64,000 nt of DNA from Paenibacillaceae bacterium (GCA_015057705.1 SVDU01000003.1:62001-126000); one strand, 5' to 3'; numbered from the stretch's first letter, positions 25,181 to 34,987 are shown. Notes: generated from the sequence alone by a model not told the origin. Made by a program: numbers and translations.

Positions 25181-26425
25181 GTGCTTATATGGTTGAATCA
25201 TCGCTTTTTTGGATATCTTTTGGTTGAGATGACCGGTTTTTCTCCAGAGCGCTTTTTTAATATGTGCAGCGCACATGAAATTGAGGTTTGGGATGTAGTT
25301 CATACCGGGCATACCTATCGGTTCTTTATTACGGTACCGGGATTTCGTAAAATCAAACCTCTTGTCCGTAAATCGAAGGTCAGACTTAGAATTTTGAAAA
25401 AGTTTGGACTTCCTTTTTTTTTATACCGAAACCGAAGAAGAAAATTTTATGCAGCTGGATTTTTGGGCTTTCTCATGATTCTTTATGCTCTTTCCCTGTT
25501 TATCTGGGATATCGAATTTGATGGGAATCAAATGTATACATACGACACTCTTTTAAAGTTCTGTGAATCAGAGGAGATCCGTTATGGAATGAAAAAATCC
25601 AAAATTGACTGTGATGTGCTGGAAGAATCTCTAAGAACCCGTTTTCCGGAAATCACCTGGGTATCTGCAAGAGTATCAGGCACAAGACTTTTGGTTAAGA
25701 TAAAAGAAAATGAGGTGCTCTCTGATATTCCGGTCAGGGATGAAACTCCCTGTGATCTGGTTGCGCAGAAAGACGGCACGATCACTTCCATGATTGTCAG
25801 AAGCGGAGTTCCCAAGGTAAAAATCGGGGATCAGGTAACAGCTGGCGATGTGCTGGTCAGCGGGACACTTCCCATCATTGGAGATAATGAAGAAATTGTA
25901 AATACTCATTATGTTCACTCTGACGGGGATATTACGGCAAGAACAGAGTATCATTATAACAGGAATATTCCGCTTTTTAAAACCATTGATGTAGAGACTG
26001 GAAAAGTGAGAAAAGGACGATATGTAAAAGCATTTAAGTTTTCATTTCTTCTTATGAGCCCCAGACCGGAAGGAACCTCGTGGAAACGTACCATGGAGGA
26101 AACCCAGCTTCATTTATTTGAAAACTTTTATTTACCCATCTATGTGGGCAGGATAACCGGGAAAGAATATATATCATATGAGCGCCCTTATACAGAAGAA
26201 GAGAAGAAAGAACTGGCTGATCAGATGAATCAGAACTTCCAGAAAAAATTATTGGAAAAGGGGGTACAAATTCTGGAAAATCATGTTAAAATACTAGATA
26301 ATGAATCTTTGTGCCGGATTACCATGGATTTTGTGACGGAAGAACCATTAGGAAAACAGCAAGCACTTAAGATGCAGACAACTGAGGAACCGGAGGAGAC
26401 AAATAATTCAAATGAGCGTAATTGA
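25181..26425 (+). CDS. yqfD: Sporulation protein YqfD
   Basis: A 414-residue membrane protein of the YqfD/stage IV sporulation family. One clear transmembrane helix (about residues 90-110, AAGFLGFLMILYALSLFIW) separates an N-terminal cytoplasmic part from a large exposed domain. The start is GTG 25181 with GGAGGTG 7 nt ahead. The C-terminus is Glu/Gln-rich and the last 14 nt overlap phoH. Its position between yqfC and phoH is the same as in B. subtilis. Confidence 0.92.
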   Translation: MLIWLNHRFFGYLLVEMTGFSPERFFNMCSAHEIEVWDVVHTGHTYRFFITVPGFRKIKPLVRKSKVRLRILKKFGLPFFLYRNRRRKFYAAGFLGFLMILYALSLFIWDIEFDGNQMYTYDTLLKFCESEEIRYGMKKSKIDCDVLEESLRTRFPEITWVSARVSGTRLLVKIKENEVLSDIPVRDETPCDLVAQKDGTITSMIVRSGVPKVKIGDQVTAGDVLVSGTLPIIGDNEEIVNTHYVHSDGDITARTEYHYNRNIPLFKTIDVETGKVRKGRYVKAFKFSFLLMSPRPEGTSWKRTMEETQLHLFENFYLPIYVGRITGKEYISYERPYTEEEKKELADQMNQNFQKKLLEKGVQILENHVKILDNESLCRITMDFVTEEPLGKQQALKMQTTEEPEETNNSNERN

Positions 26426-27428
26426 AACTATCATAGATATCCCCATTGAACACGAGAAGAATGTATGCGGACAATTTGACAGCTACTTGAAAAAAATAGA
26501 ACGAACCCTTCATGTTACCATGATTGCCAGGGATGGGGCACTTAAAATTATCGGTCCGGAACAGATGGTACAAAGAGCAAAGAGTGTATTCAGCAATCTG
26601 ATTGAGCTTTCCAAACGGGGGAATGTAATCGCAGAGCAGAATGTGGATTACGCACTTTCCCTTTCCTTCACAGAAAGCGACAATCAGATTCTTGAGATAG
26701 ATAAGGACATTATATGCAGAACCATTAACGGTAAACCGGTTAAGCCAAAGACTCTGGGTCAGAAACAGTATGTAGATCAGATCAGAAAAAAGATGGTGGT
26801 ATTCGGAATCGGTCCGGCAGGAACCGGTAAGACTTATCTGGCGATGGCGATGGCTATTCAGGCGTTTAAAAATGGTGAGGTAAACAGAATTATTTTGACC
26901 AGACCTGCAATTGAGGCCGGGGAGAAGCTGGGATTTCTGCCAGGTGATCTTCAAAGTAAGATCGACCCCTATTTAAGACCCCTTTACGATGCGCTCTATC
27001 AGATCATGGGTGCTGAAAGCTATCTCCACAATGCAGAAAAGGGGCTGATTGAGGTGGCTCCTCTTGCTTATATGCGCGGCAGAACCCTGGATAATGCATT
27101 TATCATCCTTGATGAAGCTCAGAACACCACACCAGCCCAGATGAAGATGTTTTTAACCAGAATTGGTTTTGGTTCCAAGGTGATTGTTACCGGTGACCAG
27201 ACCCAGAAGGATCTTCCAACAGGAGCCGTTTCAGGTCTTGATATGGCTATGAGAATCTTAAAGAAAATTGATGATATCAGCTTTTGCCAGCTGACCAGCA
27301 GTGACGTAGTCCGCCATCCGCTGGTTCAAAAAATAGTACAGGCTTATGATGAATTTGAGTCAAAGAAAAAGACCAGTGACAGAAAAGTAAAACCAGTCAC
27401 AGGTAGAAAGGCACATTATGACGATTAA
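26412..27428 (+). CDS. phoH: PhoH family ATPase
   Basis: A 338-residue PhoH-like protein with Walker A GPAGTGKT (residues 134-141) and Walker B FIILDEAQN near residue 232. An N-terminal KH-like region precedes the ATPase. PhoH proteins are linked to RNA metabolism; the pairing with the rRNA-processing nuclease ybeY, which overlaps by 11 nt, supports that. It starts inside the end of yqfD. CCGGAGGAG precedes the ATG. Confidence 0.95.
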   Translation: MSVIETIIDIPIEHEKNVCGQFDSYLKKIERTLHVTMIARDGALKIIGPEQMVQRAKSVFSNLIELSKRGNVIAEQNVDYALSLSFTESDNQILEIDKDIICRTINGKPVKPKTLGQKQYVDQIRKKMVVFGIGPAGTGKTYLAMAMAIQAFKNGEVNRIILTRPAIEAGEKLGFLPGDLQSKIDPYLRPLYDALYQIMGAESYLHNAEKGLIEVAPLAYMRGRTLDNAFIILDEAQNTTPAQMKMFLTRIGFGSKVIVTGDQTQKDLPTGAVSGLDMAMRILKKIDDISFCQLTSSDVVRHPLVQKIVQAYDEFESKKKTSDRKVKPVTGRKAHYDD

Positions 27429-27915
27429 TATAGAATACGAAGCGGAGAAAAAGCTGAAAATTCCTTATGAAGAGATTATAACCAATGTAATAGAAGAAGC
27501 CATAGATTATGAAAACTGCCCTTATGAGGCAGAGATTAATGTTTTAATTACAGATGACGAGGATATCCGACAGATCAATCTGGAATACAGAAACATTGAC
27601 AGTCCTACAGATGTACTTTCCTTTCCCATGATTGAATATGAATCACCATCTGATTTTGATCATCTGGAAGAGGAATCCTATGATTCATTTAACCCGGAGA
27701 CAGGAGAGCTCCTTCTGGGAGATATTGTGGTTTCTGTTGATAAGGTTGAGGAGCAGGCGGAAAAATATGGGCATTCCATAGATCGGGAGCTGGCATTTTT
27801 AATTGCTCACAGCATGCTGCATTTATTCGGTTATGACCATATGCAGGATGAAGAGCGCCTTGTCATGGAACAAAAGCAGGAAGAAATTTTAAGTCGGAGG
27901 GGATACGTAAGATGA
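27418..27915 (+). CDS. ybeY: Endoribonuclease YbeY (rRNA maturation factor)
   Basis: A 165-residue zinc-dependent RNase needed for 16S rRNA 3'-end maturation and ribosome quality control. The metal motif is AHSMLHLFGYDH (H-x3-H-x5-H), near residues 125-136, and NVLITDDEDIRQIN is the conserved N-terminal segment. It overlaps phoH by 11 nt and the next gene by 4 nt, indicating translational coupling. In B. subtilis pgpH lies between phoH and ybeY; it is absent here. Confidence 0.95.
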   Translation: MTINIEYEAEKKLKIPYEEIITNVIEEAIDYENCPYEAEINVLITDDEDIRQINLEYRNIDSPTDVLSFPMIEYESPSDFDHLEEESYDSFNPETGELLLGDIVVSVDKVEEQAEKYGHSIDRELAFLIAHSMLHLFGYDHMQDEERLVMEQKQEEILSRRGYVR

Positions 27916-29066
27916 GAAAAAGGGTATGGTTTGGTTTTGCGATAGGAATGCTGTCTGCTGCCTTGTTAACTGGTTGCAGTAAAAAATACGAGGAAGTATC
28001 TGTTACAAATCTACAGTCAGAATCACAGAAAGAACAATCGACAGAAGAAATCCGCATAAACAGCAGTACAGAGCAATCCTCCGGTGAAGAGACAGAAGCC
28101 GGTGAATACTATACCAATGAAGAACGTATCGAAAAAGATGGTAAAATACGCAGTTACTTGACCGGGGAGATGGTGGATGCATCAATCGGAAACCGGAGAC
28201 CGGTAGCGGTGATGATGAGCAATGATAAGGAGGCTTTGCCTCAATATGGAATCAACCGTGCAGGAGTTGTATATGAAGCGCCGGTAGAAGGCGGAATGAA
28301 CCGGTATATGGCTATTATAGAAGATTATGATAATCTTAAAAGAATCGGTTCGGTCAGAAGCTGCCGGACATATTATACATACTTTGCACGTGAATTTGAT
28401 GCTGTTTATGCCCATTTCGGGCAGAGCACCTTTGCAAAACCTTATTTGTCCAATCTGGATCACATCAATGGTCTTGAGGCCATTGGTTCTGTTGCATATT
28501 TTCGTTCCTCTGACCGGAAATCGCCTCATAATGCCTATACCAGCGGAGAACGGTTAAACAAGTCCATAGAAAAGCTGGGCTTTAAAAAGGAATATAATTC
28601 TGAATACAAGGGACACTACCGGTTTGCCAAAACAGGTCATGAGGTCACCTTAAAAGATGCAGAAAGTGTAAAGGATGCTTATAAGGTTTACCCTGGCTAT
28701 GTTTATAATAAGCCATGGTTTGAGTATCATGAGGATGACGGGCTTTATTACAGATATCAGTACGGAAAAGCTCATCAGGGAGACGAAGGGCAGATCAAAG
28801 TGAAGAATATCATACTGCAGTATTGTCCTTCTGCTCATTATGCAACAACCGAATATCTTAACATTAATGTTCACAATGATTCGTTCGGAATGTATGTGAC
28901 CGGGGGCCGGGCTATTCCAGTGAAATGGTCTAAGGATGGAGAATTCGGGTCCACACATTATTACGATATGGAGAATAACGAGATCATCCTGAACCAGGGG
29001 AAAACCTGGGTTTGCATTGTTTCGGCACAGGATTCTCCCAAAGTAGAAATTTATGGAAAAGAGTAA
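27912..29066 (+). CDS. DUF3048 domain lipoprotein (YerB family)
   Basis: A 384-residue lipoprotein: signal peptide ending LLTGC (Cys22), then a Ser/Thr/Glu-rich linker to about residue 65, then a DUF3048 domain (RRPVAVMMSNDKEALPQYGI and SVRSCRTYYTYFA). B. subtilis YerB is the named relative; its function is not established. The ATG overlaps the ybeY stop. Being downstream of ybeY suggests co-transcription but not a shared role. Confidence 0.88.
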   Translation: MRKRVWFGFAIGMLSAALLTGCSKKYEEVSVTNLQSESQKEQSTEEIRINSSTEQSSGEETEAGEYYTNEERIEKDGKIRSYLTGEMVDASIGNRRPVAVMMSNDKEALPQYGINRAGVVYEAPVEGGMNRYMAIIEDYDNLKRIGSVRSCRTYYTYFAREFDAVYAHFGQSTFAKPYLSNLDHINGLEAIGSVAYFRSSDRKSPHNAYTSGERLNKSIEKLGFKKEYNSEYKGHYRFAKTGHEVTLKDAESVKDAYKVYPGYVYNKPWFEYHEDDGLYYRYQYGKAHQGDEGQIKVKNIILQYCPSAHYATTEYLNINVHNDSFGMYVTGGRAIPVKWSKDGEFGSTHYYDMENNEIILNQGKTWVCIVSAQDSPKVEIYGKE

Positions 29067-30729
29067 GAAAGGCAGAAAAACAAATAAAAGGGGCTCTTCC
29101 AACTTCCTTGTTCAGGGAATTATACTTGCGGCTGCAGGTATTATAGTCCGGATAATTGGAATGTTTTACCGGATCCCCCTTGCGGATATTCTGGGAGATG
29201 AGGGAAACGGCTATTATAGCTCGGCTTTCTCCATCTACTCCATTTTATTGATTGTCTCCTCCTACAGTCTTCCCACTGCAGTTTCCAAGATGGTTGCTGT
29301 AAGGCTGGCGAGAAAGGAATATATCAATTCTATAAAGGTGCTGAAAGTATCTTTGTTTTATGGAACGGTGGTAGGGGGGCTGGGAGCCGCAGTTTTATGG
29401 TTTGGAGCGGATTTATTTGCCAATGACTTTTTAAAGATGCCCTATACCAGCTATGCTTTAAAAACACTGGCTCCCACGATTTTAATTATTGCATATCTCG
29501 GGGTCTTCAGAGGATATTTCCAGGGAATTGGCACCATGCTTCCAACAGCTATATCCCAGATTCTTGAGCAGATTGTCAACGCAGTCATCAGCATCTATGC
29601 TGCCGCCATGCTGTTTCAGGAAGGAGTCCGTTCCAATGCGCTCTACGGATCTACCCAGTATTCCTATGCGTTTGGTGCAGCAGGTGGAACCATAGGTACT
29701 GGTACAGGCGCGCTGGCCGGGCTTTTATTCCTTTTATTTATTTTGTTCAGCTACCGGCCTGTTATGAGACGGCAGTCAAGAAGAGACCGTACCGGATATT
29801 TGGAGACGTACGGCGGTTTATCGGCTGTGCTGATTATGACGGTTCTTCCCATTGTATTCAGCAGTGTCGCGTACAATATCAGTATTGTTGTTGATAACAG
29901 TATTTATGGGATCAGTATGGCTTCAATGGGAATGGGGGCTCCTGAAATTGCTGCCAACTGGGGAATCTATTCTGGTAAGTACCGTCTCCTGTTTAATATT
30001 CCAGTGGCAATAGCCAATTCCCTGGCTTCTGCCTTAATCCCATCCCTGTCACAGGCGGTGGCAGAAAGAAACAAACCTCAGATTATCAGAAAGATATCCA
30101 TGGTAATTCGATTTTCCATGATCATTGCAATTCCTTCCACAGTGGGACTGACTGTCCTTGCAGGACCGATCTGCAATCTATTATTTAGCAGAAGTGATAA
30201 CGACTCCCTGATTAAGATGATGATCTATGGTTCCTCAGCCGTTGTATTTTTCTCCCTGTCAACAGTAACCAATGCAGTCCTTCAGGGAATTAATCACATG
30301 AAGACACCTTTAAAGAATGCAATTATTTCCCTCATTCTTCATGTGGGAATCCTTTGGGTGATGCTGTATCCCTTTAAGATGGGGATCTATGGAGTTTTAT
30401 ATTCCAATATTTTGTTTGCACTGACCATGTGCCTGCTCAATGGCTTTTCGATCCGGAGATATTTAAATTACAGACAGGAGATTAAAAAGACATTCTTTCT
30501 TCCTACTCTGGCAGCGGGAATTATGGGTGCAGTCTGTTATGGAGTCTATTTCCTGGTACATGCTGTCCTAAAACATAATATATTGGGAGTTCTGGCAGCT
30601 GTCGCTGCAGCAGTGATTGTATACGGAGTTTTACTGTTAAAATTCCAGTGTGTTGATGAATCAGAGTTAAATGGCTTTCCAGGAGGGAGAAAATTGGCAG
30701 GTATTGCAAGAAAATACCATCTTTTGTGA
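29053..30729 (+). CDS. Polysaccharide/lipid-linked flippase (MATE-like, SpoVB/MurJ family)
   Basis: A 558-residue polytopic membrane protein with about 14 hydrophobic segments, beginning FLVQGIILAAAGIIVRIIGMFYRIPLADILG in two adjoining stretches, the usual start of SpoVB/YtgP-type exporters. The MOP superfamily flips lipid-linked precursors; members serve peptidoglycan, spore cortex or polysaccharide synthesis, and sequence alone does not say which. It overlaps the DUF3048 gene by 14 nt. The ribosome binding site is weak, so translation is probably coupled. Confidence 0.85.
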   Translation: MEKSKKGRKTNKRGSSNFLVQGIILAAAGIIVRIIGMFYRIPLADILGDEGNGYYSSAFSIYSILLIVSSYSLPTAVSKMVAVRLARKEYINSIKVLKVSLFYGTVVGGLGAAVLWFGADLFANDFLKMPYTSYALKTLAPTILIIAYLGVFRGYFQGIGTMLPTAISQILEQIVNAVISIYAAAMLFQEGVRSNALYGSTQYSYAFGAAGGTIGTGTGALAGLLFLLFILFSYRPVMRRQSRRDRTGYLETYGGLSAVLIMTVLPIVFSSVAYNISIVVDNSIYGISMASMGMGAPEIAANWGIYSGKYRLLFNIPVAIANSLASALIPSLSQAVAERNKPQIIRKISMVIRFSMIIAIPSTVGLTVLAGPICNLLFSRSDNDSLIKMMIYGSSAVVFFSLSTVTNAVLQGINHMKTPLKNAIISLILHVGILWVMLYPFKMGIYGVLYSNILFALTMCLLNGFSIRRYLNYRQEIKKTFFLPTLAAGIMGAVCYGVYFLVHAVLKHNILGVLAAVAAAVIVYGVLLLKFQCVDESELNGFPGGRKLAGIARKYHLL

Positions 30730-30783
30730 TTAAAATGTAAGAAGAAAGCAGATACTATACTTACGTGAAGGAGGTATTAACTC

Positions 30784-31170
30784 ATGAAGAAGTATATGTT
30801 CTGCTTTCTATTATTTGTTGCGGCATCTGCGATCTGCCTGGGAGTTGGCTTTGCCATTACCAAAGACAGTGTACGACCGGAGGAGGCCCTCCCTGGGGCA
30901 ACCATAGAAACCGAAACTGTGACGGAAGCGCAGATTGTAATAAATCAGGAAGAGGCAAAGCCTGCCAATGCTGAAAGTAAGGATAAGTATTATCTTGTAT
31001 CGGAGGATGGGTATTTACTCGTCCTCTATCAGGATAAAACAACCATCTGTCTTTATACCCATATGCCGGTGACAGATTTTCCGGAAGAAGAAAGAGGAAA
31101 GCTGATGGATGGAATCTGGTTTTCTTCCATGGTTGAAGTATTTAATTATCTGGAATCCTATACCAGTTAA
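30784..31170 (+). CDS. Small membrane-anchored protein, possible BofC-C-like domain
   Basis: A 128-residue protein with an N-terminal membrane or signal segment (residues 4-25), a short acidic linker, and a C-terminal domain starting YYLVSEDGYLLVLYQD and ending FNYLESYTS. The pattern YLVSEDGYLxVxYQD...LPxEExxxLxxGIxxxSxxExxxxLExY recalls the C-terminal domain of BofC, an intermembrane sporulation regulator, but I recognise this only weakly. GAAGGAGG precedes the ATG. It follows the flippase by 54 nt. Confidence 0.6.
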   Translation: MKKYMFCFLLFVAASAICLGVGFAITKDSVRPEEALPGATIETETVTEAQIVINQEEAKPANAESKDKYYLVSEDGYLLVLYQDKTTICLYTHMPVTDFPEEERGKLMDGIWFSSMVEVFNYLESYTS

Positions 31171-31181
31171 ATGAAATGTGA

Positions 31182-31210
31182 TTGATATTTTACCATAAAG
31201 CAGATACAAT
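31182..31210 (+). promoter_or_regulatory. Sigma-A promoter for the flavoprotein pair
   Basis: TTGATA (31182-31187), 17-nt spacer, TACAAT (31205-31210), 29 nt ahead of the first flavoprotein gene. Confidence 0.68.
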
Positions 31211-31238
31211 AGGTCTGACTGAATGTAAGGAGGACAGG

Positions 31239-32453
31239 ATGAAACAACAGATCATAATTATAGGGGCTGGAGCTTCTGGTCTGGCAGCGGGCATTACAGC
31301 AGCCAGAGAGGGAGCTTCTGTTACAATTATGGAACATACAGCCAGGCCGGGAAAGAAACTTCTATCAACTGGCAACGGGAAGTGCAATATTACCAATCTG
31401 CAGTTTCCCAAAGATGCTTACAGGGGAAATCAGCCGGATTTTGTATTACCGGCACTTCATACAGTTACGGTAAGCCAGACCATGGATTTTTTTAAAGAAC
31501 TGGGAATTGTTCTTACTGAGCGAAACGGATATGTGTATCCAAACTCGGGACAGGCTTCCACTGTTTTGGAGGCAATGCTTTTTGAACTGGAACATCTGGG
31601 TGTCCGGATTGTGACAGAGTGTCCTGTAAAAGAAATTAAAAAGGATCTGACTGTGATTACAAATCATGGAAAACAAATATGTGACAGGATTATTCTTGCA
31701 GCTGGTTCCATGGCAGCTCCCAAAACAGGATCTGACGGCAGCGGTTATAGTCTTGCCAGAAAGCTGGGTCATCATATTATAGAGCCTCTGCCGGCCCTGG
31801 TTCAGCTTCGCTGTAAGGAAAAATGGTACAAACAGGCAGCGGGTGTCAGAACCGATGCGCTTGTAACTCTTAAGATAGATGGGAAAACGGCGGCCTCAGA
31901 CAGAGGAGAACTTCAGATCACAGATTATGGAATCTCCGGAATTCCTGTTTTCCAGATCAGCAGATATGCAGCAAAAGCTCTGAATGAAGGAAGACAGGCT
32001 GCGGCAGAACTGGATTTTCTCCCGCAGCTTTCCCCTACTGACTTAGAAAAGCTTCTTTTTACCCGGCACAGACAATTTGGACACAGACCGGCGGAGGAGT
32101 TTTTGCATGGTGTCTTAAATTCAAAACTGGCAAAGATCCTTTTAAAAGAGGCTGGTATTGGCAGAGAAACCTGGGTAAAAGAGATAACGGAGAAAGAGAT
32201 TAAAAATCTGGTACACTGTATCAAGGAGTTAAAAACAATTATCGTTTCTACCAACACGTTTGACCAGGCTCAGGTATGCAGCGGAGGTGTGGATACAAAA
32301 GAGGTAGATCCTGTTACAATGGAATCAAAACTGATCAGAGGACTCTATTTTTCAGGAGAAATTCTTGATGTAGACGGAATCTGTGGAGGTTACAACTTGC
32401 AATGGGCATGGTCCAGTGGAATTACAGCTGGGATCCATGCAGGAAGAGGATAA
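31239..32453 (+). CDS. HI0933-family FAD-dependent oxidoreductase
   Basis: A 404-residue flavoprotein of the HI0933/YhiN family. The FAD-binding dinucleotide motif is IIIGAGASGLAAGITAA near the N-terminus and the C-terminal GEILDVDGICGGYNLQWAW is a family signature that contacts FAD. The substrate is unknown. ATG 31239 has AAGGAGG ahead and starts MKQQIIIIGAG. It is 7 nt upstream of a second flavoprotein, so the two are probably co-expressed. Confidence 0.9.
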   Translation: MKQQIIIIGAGASGLAAGITAAREGASVTIMEHTARPGKKLLSTGNGKCNITNLQFPKDAYRGNQPDFVLPALHTVTVSQTMDFFKELGIVLTERNGYVYPNSGQASTVLEAMLFELEHLGVRIVTECPVKEIKKDLTVITNHGKQICDRIILAAGSMAAPKTGSDGSGYSLARKLGHHIIEPLPALVQLRCKEKWYKQAAGVRTDALVTLKIDGKTAASDRGELQITDYGISGIPVFQISRYAAKALNEGRQAAAELDFLPQLSPTDLEKLLFTRHRQFGHRPAEEFLHGVLNSKLAKILLKEAGIGRETWVKEITEKEIKNLVHCIKELKTIIVSTNTFDQAQVCSGGVDTKEVDPVTMESKLIRGLYFSGEILDVDGICGGYNLQWAWSSGITAGIHAGRG

Positions 32454-32460
32454 ATAAAAT

Positions 32461-34056
32461 ATGATAAGAATTAGTCAATTAAAACTTGGAGTGAATCATA
32501 CGAAAGAAGATTTACTGGTAAAGGTTTCAAAATTACTTCGAATTCCAGTTACTGGGATGACATCTTACGAAATAATCAAACAATCGGTTGATGCCCGTAA
32601 AAAAGATGCAATTCGTTTTATCTATACCATTGACATTGAGACAAAAGACGAAGAATCAATTGTACATAGAGTGAAAGATGCCAATGTTACACTGGCAGTG
32701 AAAAAGGAATATCAGTTTCCACAGTGCGGGACAGAAACTTTGGCAAACCGTCCGGTTATAGTAGGGTCAGGTCCTGCAGGATTGTTTTGTGCAATTATGC
32801 TGGCAAGAAGCGGATACCGTCCCCTTATTCTGGAACGGGGAGAAGATGTTGATAAGAGACAGCAATCCGTGGATGGTTTCTGGAATGGCGGAGTATTAAA
32901 TCCAAATAGCAACGTACAGTTTGGAGAAGGCGGAGCAGGTACTTTTTCTGACGGAAAATTAAATACTCTGGTTAAGGATCCTGTGATGCGGAACCGTAAA
33001 GTTTTAGAACTGTTTGTGGAATTCGGAGCCGATCCATCTATTTTATATGTGAACAAGCCTCATATCGGTACGGATGTATTAAGCAGAATCGTAAAAAATA
33101 TGAGAGAAGAAATTATTCGTCTCGGAGGAGAGGTTCGTTTTAACAGTCTTGTTACTGACATTATGACGAAAGACGGGAATATCTCTGGTGTAATGGTAAA
33201 TGAAAGGGAAGAAATTCCTGTAGATACTTTAATTCTTGCCATCGGACACAGTGCCAGAGATACGTTTCATGTACTGGAACGAAGAGGAGTACCCATGGAA
33301 GCCAAAGCATTTGCTGTTGGGCTTAGAATCCAGCACCCCCAGGAAGAAATTAACCGCTCCCAGTATGGGAAAGATGCTCCGGAGGTTCTTGGGGCAGCGG
33401 ATTATAAACTTACCCATCAGTGTAAAAGCGGAAGAGGGATCTACACATTTTGCATGTGTCCCGGGGGATATGTGGTGAACGCTTCTTCAGAAGAAGGACG
33501 GCTTGCAGTCAATGGAATGAGTTATCATAAGCGGGACGGAGAGAATGCAAACAGTGCGCTGATCGTTACTGTAACTCCCGATGACTTTGACGATGACTCT
33601 CCTCTTGCAGGAATTGCTTACCAGAGAAAACTGGAAGAGGCGGCTTATCAGCTGGGCAAGGGTAATATACCAGTCCAGCTTTACGGAGATTTTAAGAATA
33701 ATTGCAAGTCAGGCACCTTTGGAGATGTGAAACCGGCGTTGAAGGGCGGGTATGAATTCACCAATATGAGAGAAATACTTCCGGACTATATATCGGAATC
33801 CATTATAGAAGGCGTTGAGGCTTTTGAAGGAAAAATCCGGGGCTTTCGCAGACAGGATGCCATACTGGCAGGTGTGGAAAGCAGGACTTCATCTCCGGTC
33901 AGGATTACCAGAGATGAGGAATTTGAAAGCAGGATCAGAGGAATCTACCCATGTGGCGAGGGCGCTGGCTATGCAGGCGGTATCACATCCGCTGCAATGG
34001 ATGGGCTGAAAGTTGCAGAAGCCATTGCCAGCCGGTATAAAAGCTTTTCTTTCTAA
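32461..34056 (+). CDS. FAD-dependent dehydrogenase, uncharacterised family
   Basis: A 531-residue flavoprotein. After an N-terminal region of about 95 residues (RISQLKLGVNHTKEDLL), it has the FAD motif VIVGSGPAGLFCAIMLARSGY (quoted in part), then GGAGTFSDGKLNT and a C-terminal YPCGEGAGYAGGITSAAMDG segment. It belongs to the family annotated as uncharacterised FAD-dependent dehydrogenases, widespread in clostridia. It follows the HI0933-type gene by 7 nt. No substrate can be assigned. Confidence 0.88.
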   Translation: MIRISQLKLGVNHTKEDLLVKVSKLLRIPVTGMTSYEIIKQSVDARKKDAIRFIYTIDIETKDEESIVHRVKDANVTLAVKKEYQFPQCGTETLANRPVIVGSGPAGLFCAIMLARSGYRPLILERGEDVDKRQQSVDGFWNGGVLNPNSNVQFGEGGAGTFSDGKLNTLVKDPVMRNRKVLELFVEFGADPSILYVNKPHIGTDVLSRIVKNMREEIIRLGGEVRFNSLVTDIMTKDGNISGVMVNEREEIPVDTLILAIGHSARDTFHVLERRGVPMEAKAFAVGLRIQHPQEEINRSQYGKDAPEVLGAADYKLTHQCKSGRGIYTFCMCPGGYVVNASSEEGRLAVNGMSYHKRDGENANSALIVTVTPDDFDDDSPLAGIAYQRKLEEAAYQLGKGNIPVQLYGDFKNNCKSGTFGDVKPALKGGYEFTNMREILPDYISESIIEGVEAFEGKIRGFRRQDAILAGVESRTSSPVRITRDEEFESRIRGIYPCGEGAGYAGGITSAAMDGLKVAEAIASRYKSFSF

Positions 34057-34057
34057 A

Positions 34058-34086
34058 TTGACGTAATTTAAAAAATGATGTAAGAT
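34058..34086 (+). promoter_or_regulatory. Sigma-A promoter for proB
   Basis: TTGACG (34058-34063), 17-nt spacer, TAAGAT (34081-34086), starting just after the flavoprotein stop codon. Confidence 0.7.
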
Positions 34087-34114
34087 ATCAGATAAAAAGT
34101 AATTTAGAAAGCGG

Positions 34115-34987
34115 ATGAAGAAGATGAATATTGAGGAACGTATTAAGCTGAAAGATAAAAATCGAATTGTCATAAAAATCGGTTCTTCCTCCTTAACCCA
34201 TACTCATACCGGGGACTTAAATCTGATGAAGATTGAAAAGCTCATCCGGGTAATCAGTGATTTAAAAGGACAGGGGAAAGAAGTAGTTTTGGTTTCTTCC
34301 GGTGCAATTGCAGCAGGACGGCAGGCTCTGGGTCGTCACACAAGACCCGTTACCATATCAGAGAAGCAGGCGTTTGCAGCAGTGGGGCAGGCAAGGCTTA
34401 TGATGGTGTATCAAAAGCTGTTTGCAGAATACAACCAGATAGCAGCGCAGGTGCTTCTTACCAAGAACACCATGGTCAGTGAAAACAGCCGTTTTAATGC
34501 ACAGAACACATTTGATGAACTTTTAAAACTGGGAACGATTCCGGTTGTGAATGAGAATGATACTGTTTCAACCTCAGAAATACCCCTTGTGGATAATTTC
34601 GGTGATAATGACAGGCTCTCAGCAGTGGTAGCTGCCTTAATCGGAGCAGACCTTCTCATCCTCTTATCTGATATTGACGGACTTTATTCCGATGATCCCA
34701 GGCAGAACAAAGACGCCAGATTCATCAGCCTTGTAAGAGAAATCACACCGGAGCTGATGGATATGGGAAAATCATCATCAGGCAGTGATGTTGGTACAGG
34801 AGGAATGTCTGCCAAGCTGGCGGCAGCCCGGATTGCAACTGACAGCGGCTGTGATATGGTGATTGCCAACGGAGATCATGTGGAAATCATCAGCCAGATT
34901 TTAGACGGACAGGAAAAGGGAACGTTGTTTCTGGCCCACCCCAATCATGATTTTGATTTAATGACCTATATTAATTACGAGTATTAA
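34115..34987 (+). CDS. proB: Glutamate 5-kinase, short form without PUA domain
   Basis: A 290-residue amino-acid kinase that phosphorylates glutamate, the first step of proline synthesis. Motifs visible: IVIKIGSSSLT near residue 19, VSSGAIAAGRQALG near 62, VNENDTVST near 147, and SSGSDVGTGGMSAKLAAA near 218. It ends soon after the kinase domain, so the C-terminal PUA domain of long forms (about 367 aa in E. coli) is absent. ATG 34115 has only weak ribosome binding; ATG 34124 is possible. proA lies two genes downstream. Confidence 0.93.
   Translation: MKKMNIEERIKLKDKNRIVIKIGSSSLTHTHTGDLNLMKIEKLIRVISDLKGQGKEVVLVSSGAIAAGRQALGRHTRPVTISEKQAFAAVGQARLMMVYQKLFAEYNQIAAQVLLTKNTMVSENSRFNAQNTFDELLKLGTIPVVNENDTVSTSEIPLVDNFGDNDRLSAVVAALIGADLLILLSDIDGLYSDDPRQNKDARFISLVREITPELMDMGKSSSGSDVGTGGMSAKLAAARIATDSGCDMVIANGDHVEIISQILDGQEKGTLFLAHPNHDFDLMTYINYEY

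Noticed and set aside
26367-26954. 195-codon minus-strand frame opposite yqfD and phoH
   Set aside because: Antisense shadow with no ribosome binding site, spanning two well supported genes.
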